From Saccharothrix sp. NRRL B-16314 (lineage in GTDB: Bacteria; Actinomycetota; Actinomycetes; Mycobacteriales; Pseudonocardiaceae), in the NCBI RefSeq assembly GCF_000716595.1, contig NZ_JNXC01000015.1, positions 62,001 to 126,000 on the forward strand: a DNA stretch of 64,000 nt, given 5' to 3'. Below are positions 49,434 to 59,002 of this stretch, one piece after another (the first letter of the stretch is position 1; every line of letters begins with the position of its first letter). A program made the translations under genes and the position numbers. The notes under the pieces are model-generated. The model did no database searches. It had not been told where the DNA came from and was given only the letters and a program-made list of their open reading frames with translations.

Positions 49434-50785
49434 CGCGTCCCCTTCAGTCGCTCGGCGGCGGCACGCAGGTCGCGCGCGAGGTCGGTTTCGGCGGCGGTGC
49501 GCAGCTCGCCGTCGTCCACCACGGTCCGGCCGCCCACCACCAAGAGCTTCAGGCGGGGCTGCGGTCCGAGGACCAGGGCGGCCACCGGGTCGTCGATGCC
49601 CGCGTGGTCGAGGCCGTCGAGCCGCCACACGGCCAGGTCGGCGAGCTTGCCGGGTTCGATCGAGCCGATCTCCTGATCACGCCCGAGGCACCGGGCGCCG
49701 CCCATGGTGCCCAGCCACAGCGCTTCACGGGCGCTCAACGCCTTGGGGCCGCCGCGCTGGCGGGCTTGCAGCAGCGCCTGGTGCAGCTCCTCGACCATCC
49801 CGCCGGACTCGTTGGACGCCGCGCCGTCCACGCCCAGACCCACGGACGCGCCCGCGTCGAGCAGGTCGCGGACCGGGGCGATGCCGGTGCCCAGCCGACC
49901 GTTCGACGTGGGGCAGTGCGCGCTGCCGGTACCGGTCGCACCCAGCCGCTTCACCGCTTCGGGTGACAGGTGCACGGTGTGCGCGAGCCACACGTCGTCA
50001 CCGAGCCAGCCGAGGCGTTCGGCGTACTCGGTGGGCGTGCAGCCGAACTCGGCCTGGCACTGCTCCTCCTCGTCCACGGTCTCGGCGAGGTGGGTGTGCA
50101 GCCGGACGCCCTTGGCGCGGCCGAGTTCCGCGGCTCCGCTCATCAGCTCGGGGCTGACCGAGAACGGTGAGCACGGCCCGACCGCCACCCTGACCAGCGC
50201 GTCCGGCAGGGGGTCGTGGTGGTCGTTGACGGCCTGTTCGGTGGCGATGAGCGCGCCTTCGGTGTCCTCCACCAGGTTGTCCGGCGGGAGGCCGCCGTGC
50301 GACCGGCCGCGGTCCATCGAGCCGCGGATGGCGTGCAGGCGGATGCCGATGCGCTTCCCGGCGCTGACCAAGGCCTCGAACTGGTCGCCGCCCTCGCGCG
50401 GGTGGACGTAGTGGTGGTCGGCGGCGGTCGTGCAGCCGGTGGTCGCGAGCCGCGCCAGCCCCGCGGACGCCGCCGCGTGCGTGATCTCGGCGTCCAGGCC
50501 GCCCCACACCGGGTACAGCGTGGTCAGCCACTCGAACAGGGTGGCGTCCTGGGCGATGCCCCGGGTGGCCCACTGGTAGAGGTGGTGGTGGGTGTTGACC
50601 AGGCCCGGCGTGACCAGGCAGCCGCTGCCGTCGATCCAGGTGTGCGGGCCGGTGGGCTTGGGCGCCTGGCCGGGGCCGACGGCGGTGATGACGCCGTGCT
50701 CGATGACGACGTGGCCGAACGCGTGCTCGGTGCCCGCGGCGTCCATCGTGGCCACCGCGACGCCGTCGAGGATCGTGGGGGTCAC
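49430..50785 (-). CDS. amidohydrolase, 8-oxoguanine deaminase-like
   Basis: 451 aa from GTG 50785. Metal-dependent amidohydrolase (ATZ/TRZ group) with NTHHHLYQW (first two ligands), LHTHLAET, AHTVHLSPE and GLGVDGAASNESGG (the metal-binding Asp). The family is annotated as 8-oxoguanine deaminase, turning 8-oxoguanine into urate; a related purine substrate is possible. It sits inside the xdh operon with 4-nt overlaps on both sides, which strongly supports a role in purine salvage or degradation. Confidence 0.85.
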   Translation of the reverse strand: MTPTILDGVAVATMDAAGTEHAFGHVVIEHGVITAVGPGQAPKPTGPHTWIDGSGCLVTPGLVNTHHHLYQWATRGIAQDATLFEWLTTLYPVWGGLDAEITHAAASAGLARLATTGCTTAADHHYVHPREGGDQFEALVSAGKRIGIRLHAIRGSMDRGRSHGGLPPDNLVEDTEGALIATEQAVNDHHDPLPDALVRVAVGPCSPFSVSPELMSGAAELGRAKGVRLHTHLAETVDEEEQCQAEFGCTPTEYAERLGWLGDDVWLAHTVHLSPEAVKRLGATGTGSAHCPTSNGRLGTGIAPVRDLLDAGASVGLGVDGAASNESGGMVEELHQALLQARQRGGPKALSAREALWLGTMGGARCLGRDQEIGSIEPGKLADLAVWRLDGLDHAGIDDPVAALVLGPQPRLKLLVVGGRTVVDDGELRTAAETDLARDLRAAAERLKGTR

Positions 50786-51255
50786 GCGCCGGCCTCTTTG
50801 CGGCTCGCTGCCAGGCGCACGGCCTCCAGGATCTTCTCGTAACCCGTGCAGCGGCAGAGGTTACCCGCCAACGCCTCGCGGATCTCCGGGTCGCTCGGCT
50901 TCGGCACCCGGTCGAGCAGGTCGTGCGCGGCGACCACGAGACCGGGCGTGCAGAACCCGCACTGCACCGCGCCCGCCTCAACGAACGCCTCCTGGACGGG
51001 GTCGAGCCGATCGCCCCGCGCCAACCCCTCGACCGTCCGCACCTCGCGGTCCTCGGCCTGACCCGCTGCCACCAGGCAGGCGCACACCGGCACGTCGTCC
51101 AGGTACACCGTGCACGAGCCGCATTCGCCCTGCTCACAGGCGTTCTTGGAACCGGGCAGCCCCAGCCGCTCGCGGAGCAGGAACAGCAGGCTCTCGCCCT
51201 CCCACACGTCGTCGGCCTGCCGCTGCTCGCCGTTCACCGTCACGTTCACGCGCAT
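50782..51255 (-). CDS. xanthine dehydrogenase, 2Fe-2S subunit
   Basis: 157 aa from ATG 51255. Plant-type ferredoxin domain with ACEQGECGSCTVYLDDVPVCACL (first cluster) and the helical domain with QCGFCTPG...NLCRCTGY (second cluster). It shuttles electrons from the molybdenum site to FAD. Overlaps the amidohydrolase start by 4 nt. Confidence 0.94.
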   Translation of the reverse strand: MRVNVTVNGEQRQADDVWEGESLLFLLRERLGLPGSKNACEQGECGSCTVYLDDVPVCACLVAAGQAEDREVRTVEGLARGDRLDPVQEAFVEAGAVQCGFCTPGLVVAAHDLLDRVPKPSDPEIREALAGNLCRCTGYEKILEAVRLAASRKEAGA

Positions 51256-51257
51256 GC

Positions 51258-52130
51258 TCAGGCCACCTTCCCGGCGTAGTCCTGCCAGGCCCAGCCGAGC
51301 GTGCGGCGGGCCAGCACGGAGAGGGCGTGCTTGCGGTACGCGGCCGAGCCGCGCACGTCGTCGATCGGGCTCGCGGCCTCCGCGACCAGGTCGCCGAACC
51401 GCCGTTTCACCGAGTCCAGCAGCGGTTCCGGCGATTCCCACTGGTTCGTGGACGTCAGCTCGGCGGACAGGAACTCCTCGGCGGCCGACGCCCGGCGCGG
51501 AGTGGGCGCGGCACTGCCGACCGCCGCGCCGACCCGGTGCTCCGCCGGGTGCAGGGCGACGGCGAACGAGCACACCGCGATCACCATCGCGTTGCGGGTG
51601 CCGACCTTGGAGAACTGCTGGGGCGCCCGCGTGACCGGCACGTGGACCGCCGTGATCAGCTCGTCCGGTTCCAGCGCGTGGCGCTTCACGCCCAGGTAGA
51701 AGTCGGTGGCCGGGATGAGCCGGGTGCCCCTGGTCGAGGCGGCCTCCACGGACGCGCCCGCGGCGAGCAGGACCGGGTGCGTGTCACCGGCGGGGGAGGC
51801 GGCGCCGAGGTTGCCGCCGACCGTGCCCCGGTTGCGGATCTGCGGCGAGCCGACCGTGCGGGACGCCATCGCCAACCCCGGCAGCCGCCCGCCCAACTCC
51901 TCGATGATCCGCGCGTACGGGACGGCGGCCCCGATGCGCACCGCGCCGTCGTCCTCGTCCCAGGTCCGCAGCTCGGCGATCCGGGTCAGGTCGAGCAGCG
52001 CGGCGGGGCGGCGGTGGTCGAAGTTCAGCTCCACCATCACGTCCGTGCCGCCGGCGATGGGCACGGCGTCGGGACGACCGGCCTTGTGGGCCAGCGCCTC
52101 GGCGAGGGTGTCGGGGCGGAGGAAATCCAT
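51258..52130 (-). CDS. xanthine dehydrogenase, FAD-binding subunit
   Basis: 290 aa. FAD-binding PCMH-type fold (AHKAGRPDAVPIAGGTDVMVELNF, TVGSPQIRNRGTVGGNLGAASPAGD) and the CO-dehydrogenase flavoprotein C-terminal domain. Accepts electrons from the 2Fe-2S subunit. First gene of the operon, divergent from pucR. Confidence 0.93.
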   Translation of the reverse strand: MDFLRPDTLAEALAHKAGRPDAVPIAGGTDVMVELNFDHRRPAALLDLTRIAELRTWDEDDGAVRIGAAVPYARIIEELGGRLPGLAMASRTVGSPQIRNRGTVGGNLGAASPAGDTHPVLLAAGASVEAASTRGTRLIPATDFYLGVKRHALEPDELITAVHVPVTRAPQQFSKVGTRNAMVIAVCSFAVALHPAEHRVGAAVGSAAPTPRRASAAEEFLSAELTSTNQWESPEPLLDSVKRRFGDLVAEAASPIDDVRGSAAYRKHALSVLARRTLGWAWQDYAGKVA

Positions 52131-52224
52131 CGGCTACCTCGGTGGGTGGACGTGCGCGGTGTGTGATCCAGTACACAGACCTGGACGGGTGATCGGCTAC
52201 GGCGGCGCCGCATGAATCCCAGGC

Positions 52225-52260
52225 TCCTACAGGCAGTGGATTTGTGCTTTCCTACAAACA
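52225..52260. promoter_or_regulatory. direct repeats in the xdh/pucR divergent region
   Basis: TCCTACAGGCA (52225-52235) and TCCTACAAACA (52250-52260), 25 bp apart, 47-82 nt before pucR. Candidate PucR-binding site. Confidence 0.4.
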
Positions 52261-52306
52261 CGATCGGACGACCGTAAACCGGCGGTGTGACGCGGAGGAG
52301 GCGAGC

Positions 52307-53785
52307 GTGTTGCTGGTGCGCAGCCTGCTCGGGATGCCGGAACTCCGGCTGCGGCTGATCGGCGGCACCGAAGGCCTCGGCAGGCCCGTGACCAGGCTTT
52401 ACGGCACCGAACTGCCGGACCCGGCCCGCTACCTGTCCGGCGGTGAGCTGGTCCTCTCCGGGTTGTTGTGGCATCGCACGGCGGCCGATTGTGAACAGTT
52501 CGTCGCTTCATTGGCGTCGTCCGGTGTGGCCGCGTTGGCCGCCAGCTCACCCGATGTCGGCGAATTGCCCGAAGCGCTCGTCGAAGCCTGCCAACGGCAC
52601 GGGGTGCCGCTGCTGCAGGTCCCGGTCGACCTGTCGTTCGCGGCCATCACCGAGCGCGTGGTGCTCGAGCTGGCCGCCGAACGGGTGGGCGACGCGGGCG
52701 CGCAGCTCGGCCGGCACCGGCGGCTGCTGACCGTGGTCGCCGACGGTGGCGGGCTGTCCGAGCTGGTGGCGGTCGGTGCGGCGGAGCTGGGCGCGCCGTG
52801 CCGGGTGCTGTCGTGCACCGGTCACGTGGTCGCCGGACCCGAGCTGCCCGAGGCCGCCGAGCTGGTCCGGGAGTTCCTGCTGGCCGACCGGCTGCCCAAG
52901 GTGGTGCGCGGCGTGACGCTGCTGCCGGTGTCGACGCGCGGCGGTTCCCGGCTGACCGGGTGGATCCTGGTGGTCGACGGTGACCGGGCGCGGGACGACG
53001 TCGCCGCCGAGCTGGCGAGCCTGGTCGGGGTGGAGCGGGCGCGGGTCGTGCAGGGGCGGGAGATCGAGAACCGGGCGGCGGGGCCGTTGCTGCGCGAGGT
53101 GTTCGCCGGTGGCGACGTCGGAGCGCGGGTGGCCGCCGTCGGGTGGGAGCAGGACGTGCCGCTGCGGGTGCTGGCGGCTTCGGTGTCGGGCGGTCGGCCC
53201 GAGCAGGCCGTGGCGCTGGTGGAGGAGGTGCTGGCGGCCGTCACGCCGAGGTTCCTGGTGACCGCCGTCGGCGCGGAGGTCTACGCACTGGTGCCGTCCG
53301 GGTCGTGGACCGAGGCCGTGCGGTCGGCGTTGCGGACGTTGGAGCCGGGGCTGCGGTCGACCAGGGTGCTGGTCGGCATCTCGTCGCCGGTCGGGCACTC
53401 GGGGCTGCGCGGCGCGGCGGACGAGGCGTCCCACGCGCGGCGGCTCGGTGAGCGCCGAACCGGCCGGACGTGCGTGGTGGCGGGGGAGGAGATCGCCTTG
53501 CACCAACTGCTGCTGGCCGGCGTGCCCGAGGAGCTGCGCCGCTCGCTGCGCCGCCGACTGCTGGGACCGGTGCTCGACTACGACGCGGAGCACGGCTCGG
53601 ACCTGGTCGGCACGCTCCGGGTCTTCCTCGACTGCTCCGGCTCCTGGACCACCGCCGCCGCCCGCCTCCACGTCCACGTGAACACCCTGCGGTACCGGGT
53701 GGGGCGGGTCGAAGACCTGCTGGGCGTGGACCTCTCGAACTTCACCGAGCGCGTCGACCTGTACCTGGCCCTCCAAGCCGGCTGA
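52307..53785 (+). CDS. PucR-family purine-catabolism regulator
   Basis: 492 aa from GTG 52307, preceded by GGAGGAGG. N-terminal PucR sensor domain (about 1-120: LLGMPELRLRLIGGTEGLGRPVTRLYGTELPDPARYLSGGELVLSGL), a central GGDEF-like region, and the C-terminal HTH_30 (LRVFLDCSGSWTTAAARLHVHVNTLRYRVGRVEDLLGVDL). Relatives activate purine-degradation genes in response to pathway intermediates such as allantoin; the divergent xdh operon is the evident target. Confidence 0.92.
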   Translation: MLLVRSLLGMPELRLRLIGGTEGLGRPVTRLYGTELPDPARYLSGGELVLSGLLWHRTAADCEQFVASLASSGVAALAASSPDVGELPEALVEACQRHGVPLLQVPVDLSFAAITERVVLELAAERVGDAGAQLGRHRRLLTVVADGGGLSELVAVGAAELGAPCRVLSCTGHVVAGPELPEAAELVREFLLADRLPKVVRGVTLLPVSTRGGSRLTGWILVVDGDRARDDVAAELASLVGVERARVVQGREIENRAAGPLLREVFAGGDVGARVAAVGWEQDVPLRVLAASVSGGRPEQAVALVEEVLAAVTPRFLVTAVGAEVYALVPSGSWTEAVRSALRTLEPGLRSTRVLVGISSPVGHSGLRGAADEASHARRLGERRTGRTCVVAGEEIALHQLLLAGVPEELRRSLRRRLLGPVLDYDAEHGSDLVGTLRVFLDCSGSWTTAAARLHVHVNTLRYRVGRVEDLLGVDLSNFTERVDLYLALQAG

Positions 53786-53960
53786 TCTCACAACGATCCT
53801 TGACCGAGGGCGTCCAGGGGTTGTCCTTAGCCCAGGTGACAGCAGGAATTCCAGACCAGAGCGAAAAATCCCCCACTTGACCACCCGAAAGTGTTAGTGC
53901 AAACACGCGGCGCGCCCCCTGTACACATGTCGGCAGTCAAGCCATGCTGCTAATGCACAT

Positions 53961-53995
53961 AAAAGTGCCCGGTTCGGTCTAGTACCGAACCGGGC
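53961..53995 (-). terminator. rho-independent-like terminator, minus strand
   Basis: Perfect 12-bp arms GCCCGGTTCGGT / ACCGAACCGGGC with a 5-nt loop (53967-53995), followed on the minus strand by ACTTTT. Ends the SARP/small-protein side; it may also stop pucR read-through. Confidence 0.75.
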
Positions 53996-54053
53996 GTCAT
54001 GTGCTATGTGGGGTGGATCGTGACCGGTGCGAAGCCGGTGACTCGGCGATTGC

Positions 54054-54257
54054 CTAGCCCCACAGCATCGACTGGCTGTTCAGGCATGCTTGTGAGATGG
54101 CTGGCGGGACACTGGTCGGTTCTTCAAGGGCGGTGGCCGCGCCGGCATGCGTGGCCACCGCCGTCATTAGGGCGAGGGCGGTCGGCACGGCCACGACCGC
54201 GCGACCGAGGTGTCGCCCCACTGGCCCCGCTCGCAACATGGTCATCAGTAGGAACAT
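54054..54257 (-). CDS. small secreted hypothetical protein (67 aa)
   Basis: A convincing signal peptide (basic LRAGPVGRHLGR, hydrophobic core VVAVPTALALMTAVA, cleavage near HAGA-A) and a mature part of about 27 residues with a single Cys, ending SQSMLWG. It lies downstream of the SARP gene on the same strand and just before the terminator, so it may be its co-transcribed product. No family recognised; no strong ribosome-binding site; several in-frame ATGs near the start. Confidence 0.45.
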   Translation of the reverse strand: MFLLMTMLRAGPVGRHLGRAVVAVPTALALMTAVATHAGAATALEEPTSVPPAISQACLNSQSMLWG

Positions 54258-54386
54258 ACGTCGATGATCTCAGGCCGCTCTGCCCCCTGGAGCAGCGGCC
54301 CCTACTGCAACGTGCACGGATCCGTCCGCAAGTGGCGGCATGTCACCTCTGCCAGTCGTGGCCCGCGATGTCATCGGGCCTGGAGT

Positions 54387-57365
54387 TCACGTCCCCAGTG
54401 TCTCCGGTCCACGAATGGGTGATCCCCGGAGCGGGTCATCGGGGTGTCGAGACGGCGGAACGTCTGGTTCAGACCAATCGTCCAATTGGTTGCGGATCCC
54501 GTCCGCCCTGGAGTCGCCGAGGTCGGAATACAAGCCGTACGCGATCGACCAACATTCCCGTGCTTCGCTGTGCCTACCCTGCCGCCACCTCACCTGGCCG
54601 AGAACGTCCTGGGCGCCGGCTTGGCGGCGAAGGTCCCTGGCCTGCCTGGTCAAGGTGATCGCTCGGTCCGCGTAAAACTCGGCTTTCTCGAAGTCGTCCA
54701 GGTCGCGGTGCACGGCTGCGAGCGTGGTGCTCGCCTGTCCCTCCAAGGCGATCTCGCCCGCCTGTCGCAACATCACCACCGCGCGATGGGCGAAGCTGAG
54801 CGCGCCGAAATGATCTCCCTGTTCATGGTGGGCGGTGGCGAGTGACGCGAGTGACGCTCCTATTCCTCCCATATCGCCTATGCGTTCGCGCAACGACCAC
54901 CCGTGGTGGAATTGGGCAATCGCATCACCCAGTCGACCTCCCAGTCGCATGGCCTCGCCCATCCGGTGCACTATCCCGGCTTCCGTGTCGGCGCTGCCCT
55001 CGTTCCGGGCCACCGCCAACGCGTTTTCCAGGATTCGCAGCGCTCCCGGGATGTCACCGATCGCAGCCCGTCGCTCGCCCATGTTGCGGAGAACTGTCGC
55101 GATCCCGATCTGGCTGTCCACCTCGACGAACATTCGGTGGGCCGTGACGTAGCACTGCTCCGCCTCGTCGTACTCGTAGAACCTCGCGTGCGCAAAACCG
55201 AGATTGCACAGAGACCCGGCCTCGGCGAATCGATCTCCGACGGAATTCGCGGCTTCGACCGCGACCCGCATGCCGTGAAGAACCTCATCTTTGAAGCCGA
55301 GTCGCATCATGATCTCCCCGGCGCAGTTGATCAGTCGCCAGAGGTGCTGCTCAAAACTGCGAACAGCCGCGAACCCGATGATCGCCATGATTTCGGCGCG
55401 TTCGCGCCCGCACCACTCCACGGCGGACTCGACATCCCGAAAGGTCACGGGGCTGACCCCGTCGGATGCGGCGAGCATCGGCACCCTCAGCCTTGAGGCG
55501 AAAATCGTTTGGTCGGCGTTGTTGCACGTGTGCAGGAACCAGTCCAGAAGCCGAACTGTCGCGAGTTGCCGGTTGTGCTCGTCCTCGTCGAGCTCGACCC
55601 GCTTGCCGGCGTAGTCACGCAGTAGATCGTGAAACGCGTACCTGTTGCCTTCACGGACTTCGAGCAGCCTCGCCCACACCAGGTGCTCGAGTTGGTCGTG
55701 CACCTCCGACTCGGTCAGGCCCGTCAGCGCCGCGGCCACCTCGCGCTGGAACACCAGGCCCGGGTAGAGGCCGAGCAGGCGGAACAGCCTTCGCACCTCG
55801 GGGTTCAACGCCCGGTACGAGCACTCGAACACATCTCCGAGGGAGAAGATCGCCTGCGAACCGTTGGCCCCGAGCCCGATCACGACTCCGCGTTCCCGAA
55901 GTTGGTCGGCGAAGTCGGCGAGTGGCTTGCCGGGTTGGGCCGCCACGTACTCCCCGATGATGCCCAAAGCCAGTGGAAGGCCGCCGGCAACGGCCGCGAG
56001 TTCACCCACGGCATCCGGTTCGAACGCCGCACGCGCACCGAGTCGATCTCGCAACCAGCCGACCGCGAGTTCGGACTCCAAGGGCGTGACGGTGAAGCAC
56101 CGTGCTCCGTGGCGAACCGCCAGATCACTCAGCCTCAACCGACTGGTCACCACGACGACCGATCCCGATAAGATCGACAACAACCCATGCACGTGCTTCG
56201 AGTCGGCAGCGTTGTCCAGTACCACCAGCAGTTGGCGATTGGAGAGCACGTCGCGCAGTTTGTTGCGACGCGCCTCCGCGGTCGGCAGGCAGTCGGCCGA
56301 CACGCGCAACGCGTCGAGGAGCCGGATCACCACATCCTCTTCGGACGCCGATGGGCCGTCACCGAAACCGTTGAGGTTGACGAAGCACTGTCCGTGCGGA
56401 AATCGCTCGCGCACGCGATGTGCCCAATGCACGGCAAGTGCGGTCTTGCCGACCCCGGGTAGGCCGTCCAACGCGATCAAGCGAGGTTTCGGCCGCCCGG
56501 TGACCAATGCCTCCAACTCGCCGATCAGCTCGACACGCCCGGTGAAGCCGTCGACGTCGTAGGGCAGTTGACGGGGTACGGCCACCGTATCCCCGCCGGA
56601 CTGTGGTTCCGGTTTCCGATCGCCGGCGGCGAGCAGGTCATCGTGGAACTTCCGCACTTCGTCCGCGCGTTCAGGATCATCATCATCCTTTGCGCGGCGG
56701 TAGAAGTCCAGAAAATACTGGACCGCTTCCTCTCTGCGCCCCAAGGCGTGCAGGGCCTGGATACGGCGTTTGGCCAGTAGCACATCGGTGTCGTGCTCGA
56801 TCTGCGCGGACTTGACCAGTCGAAGCATCTCTTCGTGTTCGCCCAGCTTGTGCAGGCCGTACAAGAGACCGTCGTGCGCGGACAGCCATTCGTCCCTTGT
56901 GGCGACTCGGCGCCAGTTGTCCGCCCGGTCGGTCTCGAGGTCGGCGAGCGGGCGCTCCGACCACAGGAGGAGCGCGGACCTGGCCAGGGCACAGGCACGA
57001 GCGTGGTCCCCGTCTTTGCCGAGTCGGCGGGCCTCCCACAGGGCCTGTTGAAAGGCGTGGTAGTCGATGCTGAGAGGGTCCGCCAGGAAGCGGTAGCTGC
57101 CGTCTTCGGTCTTGAGTCGTCCCGGAAATCCGAGCCGCTTCAGCGTCGACCGTATTCTCGCTGTGTAGGTGGAGAGCGTGGCCGTGGGATCGCGTGGAGC
57201 CTTGTCGGGCAACCACACCCATTCCGCCAAACTGCGGACAGAAACGGCCTTGCCGACGTTCAGCAGCAAGACCGCCAGGACCGCCCTCTCTTTGGGGGTG
57301 CCCCATTCCTCGGTGAAGCCGTCATTCACCCGGACCGATGTGCGCCCGAGGATCTTGAAATCCAT
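54387..57365 (-). CDS. AfsR/SARP-type regulator: winged helix, BTAD, NB-ARC, TPR
   Basis: 992 aa from ATG 57365 (the frame extends 13 codons further). OmpR-like DNA-binding domain about 1-85 (GTPKERAVLAVLLLNVGKAVSVRSLAEWVW); BTAD about 86-235; NB-ARC about 255-520 with Walker A GLPGVGKTA and LLVVLDNAAD. A TPR array follows from about 700 to 960 (repeated LG.AHA..GD...A units). Such proteins switch on secondary metabolism or morphogenesis in response to nucleotide or protein signals. Divergent from the nucleotide-sugar locus, which it may control. Confidence 0.9.
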   Translation of the reverse strand: MDFKILGRTSVRVNDGFTEEWGTPKERAVLAVLLLNVGKAVSVRSLAEWVWLPDKAPRDPTATLSTYTARIRSTLKRLGFPGRLKTEDGSYRFLADPLSIDYHAFQQALWEARRLGKDGDHARACALARSALLLWSERPLADLETDRADNWRRVATRDEWLSAHDGLLYGLHKLGEHEEMLRLVKSAQIEHDTDVLLAKRRIQALHALGRREEAVQYFLDFYRRAKDDDDPERADEVRKFHDDLLAAGDRKPEPQSGGDTVAVPRQLPYDVDGFTGRVELIGELEALVTGRPKPRLIALDGLPGVGKTALAVHWAHRVRERFPHGQCFVNLNGFGDGPSASEEDVVIRLLDALRVSADCLPTAEARRNKLRDVLSNRQLLVVLDNAADSKHVHGLLSILSGSVVVVTSRLRLSDLAVRHGARCFTVTPLESELAVGWLRDRLGARAAFEPDAVGELAAVAGGLPLALGIIGEYVAAQPGKPLADFADQLRERGVVIGLGANGSQAIFSLGDVFECSYRALNPEVRRLFRLLGLYPGLVFQREVAAALTGLTESEVHDQLEHLVWARLLEVREGNRYAFHDLLRDYAGKRVELDEDEHNRQLATVRLLDWFLHTCNNADQTIFASRLRVPMLAASDGVSPVTFRDVESAVEWCGRERAEIMAIIGFAAVRSFEQHLWRLINCAGEIMMRLGFKDEVLHGMRVAVEAANSVGDRFAEAGSLCNLGFAHARFYEYDEAEQCYVTAHRMFVEVDSQIGIATVLRNMGERRAAIGDIPGALRILENALAVARNEGSADTEAGIVHRMGEAMRLGGRLGDAIAQFHHGWSLRERIGDMGGIGASLASLATAHHEQGDHFGALSFAHRAVVMLRQAGEIALEGQASTTLAAVHRDLDDFEKAEFYADRAITLTRQARDLRRQAGAQDVLGQVRWRQGRHSEARECWSIAYGLYSDLGDSRADGIRNQLDDWSEPDVPPSRHPDDPLRGSPIRGPETLGT

Positions 57366-57724
57366 GGTCACCAGCGCCGCCCCTCGCTGGAAGCAATGAT
57401 CCAAGGTGAAGTCTGCCCCGTCACACCTGCCCGATCCAGTGCTTCATCACTTTCCGATACCTCGATGTGACAACGTGTAGTCCACATGGGCTACCGGACG
57501 GCGGTATCAACTGACGGGTCGATGAAAGGCACCTGAAATCCGCTCCCCGGCTGCCCGCGCAAGTGCACGTGCCGCCATCCTGAAACGATCACATCTGACC
57601 CGATGACCAGGCGATTCGGCGGTCTGTTCGCCGAGTGAACCGGATTCGACAGGGCCGTCTCCAACGCTGGAGGCCGACCGCACCGGCGAGACGGACTCGC
57701 ACCAGGGCGGCTGAGGAGGTCGAG
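57366..57724. other. intergenic region between divergent SARP and dehydrogenase-like genes
   Basis: About 360 nt without coding potential I can support. It must hold both promoters; no clear -35/-10 pair, heptameric SARP repeat or palindrome was found by eye. Confidence 0.5.
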
Positions 57725-59002
57725 ATGGACGACTTGGATGTTGTGATCGTCGGTCTGGGGTTCACCGGGTTGCCCACAGCAGTGGCCGCGGCGGCGGCCG
57801 GAGCGCGTGTCACAGGGCTGGACAGCTCCGCCGAGCGGATCACGGAAGTGGCTGGATCCCGGCCTGGGTGCGGTTTGCGGACCGTGTCGGAGGACGCCTT
57901 GCTCAGCGTGCTGTCGAGCGGTCGTCTTGCGGTGCGTGACATCGCCTTCGGTGTGCCCGCCGCCGACGTGCACGTGCTCTGCCTGCCGACCCCTCCCGAT
58001 CACCGCGGAGGCGTGGACTTGCGTCCGCTGCTCGACGGCGTTCGCGCGGTCGGTCGGGTGCTGCGCCGAGGCGACATGGTCATCGTGCAGAGCACATGTC
58101 CGCCTGGGACAGTCGCGGAGCGAGTAGTGCCGTTGCTCGAGCGGATCTCCCGGTTCCGCGCCGGTGAGGACTTCCACGTCGCCTGCGCGCCGATGCGATT
58201 AGACCCGGGCAGCAAGTCGCACGCCCTCACGTCGATCCCGCGGGTTGTCGGGGGACACACCACCAGGTGCAGCAGGCTCGCCACCCACTTCCTGTCCGCG
58301 ATGGCGGACGAGGTGGTCAACGTGGCCACCCCGTACGTGGCCGAGTTGTCGAAGATCTTCGAGAACACCTTTCGGATGGTCAACATCTCGCTGGTGAACG
58401 AGTTGGCCGCGGTCTGCCGGGCGTACGGGGTCGATGTGACCGAGGTGCTGCGAGCCGCGGGCACCAAGCCCTTCGGGTTCCTCGGGCACCGGCCGAGCGC
58501 GGGCGCTGGAGGTGACTGCGTGCCCGTGTCGGCACGTTTGCTGTCCACCGCGGCGCGACGTCGAGGATTGCTCAGCCCTCTGATCGACGCCGCGTTGGCG
58601 GTCAACGACGCGATGCCGGCGCACACCGTGCAGCGGTTGCGTGAGGCGGTCACGGCGGTGGCGCGAAAGCCGTTCCGGAACAGCAGGGCAATGGTGCTCG
58701 GCGTGACCTACAAGGCCGACACCCCGAACGTGCGCCAGTCCGCGGCGGTCGCGGTGATCGAGGAACTGCACCGGGAAGCGTCGGTCGGCTATCACGACCC
58801 GTATGTGCCGGAGCTGCTCCTGAGCGACGGCACCCGGCTCGTGAGCAGGGATCTCGGTGACGTCGCCGGTGTGGACTTCGTTGTCATCATGACGCCTCAT
58901 CTGGTGTACGAGGACCTCTCGTGGCCGGGCGTGCCGGTGTTCGACTGCTCGACCGGTGAGCCGTGCCCGGTCGCGGTGCCCTCCCAGGCGGCAGCGGCAT
59001 GA
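57725..59002 (+). CDS. UDP-glucose/ManNAc dehydrogenase-family protein with altered active site
   Basis: 425 aa from ATG 57725. Rossmann start VVIVGLGFTGLPTAVAAAAAG, a QSTCPPGT segment, central ELSKIFENTFRMVNISLVNELA (K210, N214) and catalytic-Cys loop GAGGDCVPVS (C265), then LGVTYKADTPNVRQS: clearly the WecC/UDP-glucose 6-dehydrogenase family. But the usual Pro-Glu-Arg/Phe motif reads APMRLDPG, and the Asp after Cys-x-Pro is Ser, so two conserved catalytic acids are missing. It may oxidise an unusual sugar nucleotide or be a non-catalytic relative. Coupled by ATGA to the next gene. Confidence 0.8.
   Translation: MDDLDVVIVGLGFTGLPTAVAAAAAGARVTGLDSSAERITEVAGSRPGCGLRTVSEDALLSVLSSGRLAVRDIAFGVPAADVHVLCLPTPPDHRGGVDLRPLLDGVRAVGRVLRRGDMVIVQSTCPPGTVAERVVPLLERISRFRAGEDFHVACAPMRLDPGSKSHALTSIPRVVGGHTTRCSRLATHFLSAMADEVVNVATPYVAELSKIFENTFRMVNISLVNELAAVCRAYGVDVTEVLRAAGTKPFGFLGHRPSAGAGGDCVPVSARLLSTAARRRGLLSPLIDAALAVNDAMPAHTVQRLREAVTAVARKPFRNSRAMVLGVTYKADTPNVRQSAAVAVIEELHREASVGYHDPYVPELLLSDGTRLVSRDLGDVAGVDFVVIMTPHLVYEDLSWPGVPVFDCSTGEPCPVAVPSQAAAA

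Noticed and set aside
54842..55500. Plus-strand frames opposite the SARP TPR region
   Set aside because: Shadows of the clear TPR coding sequence on the minus strand.
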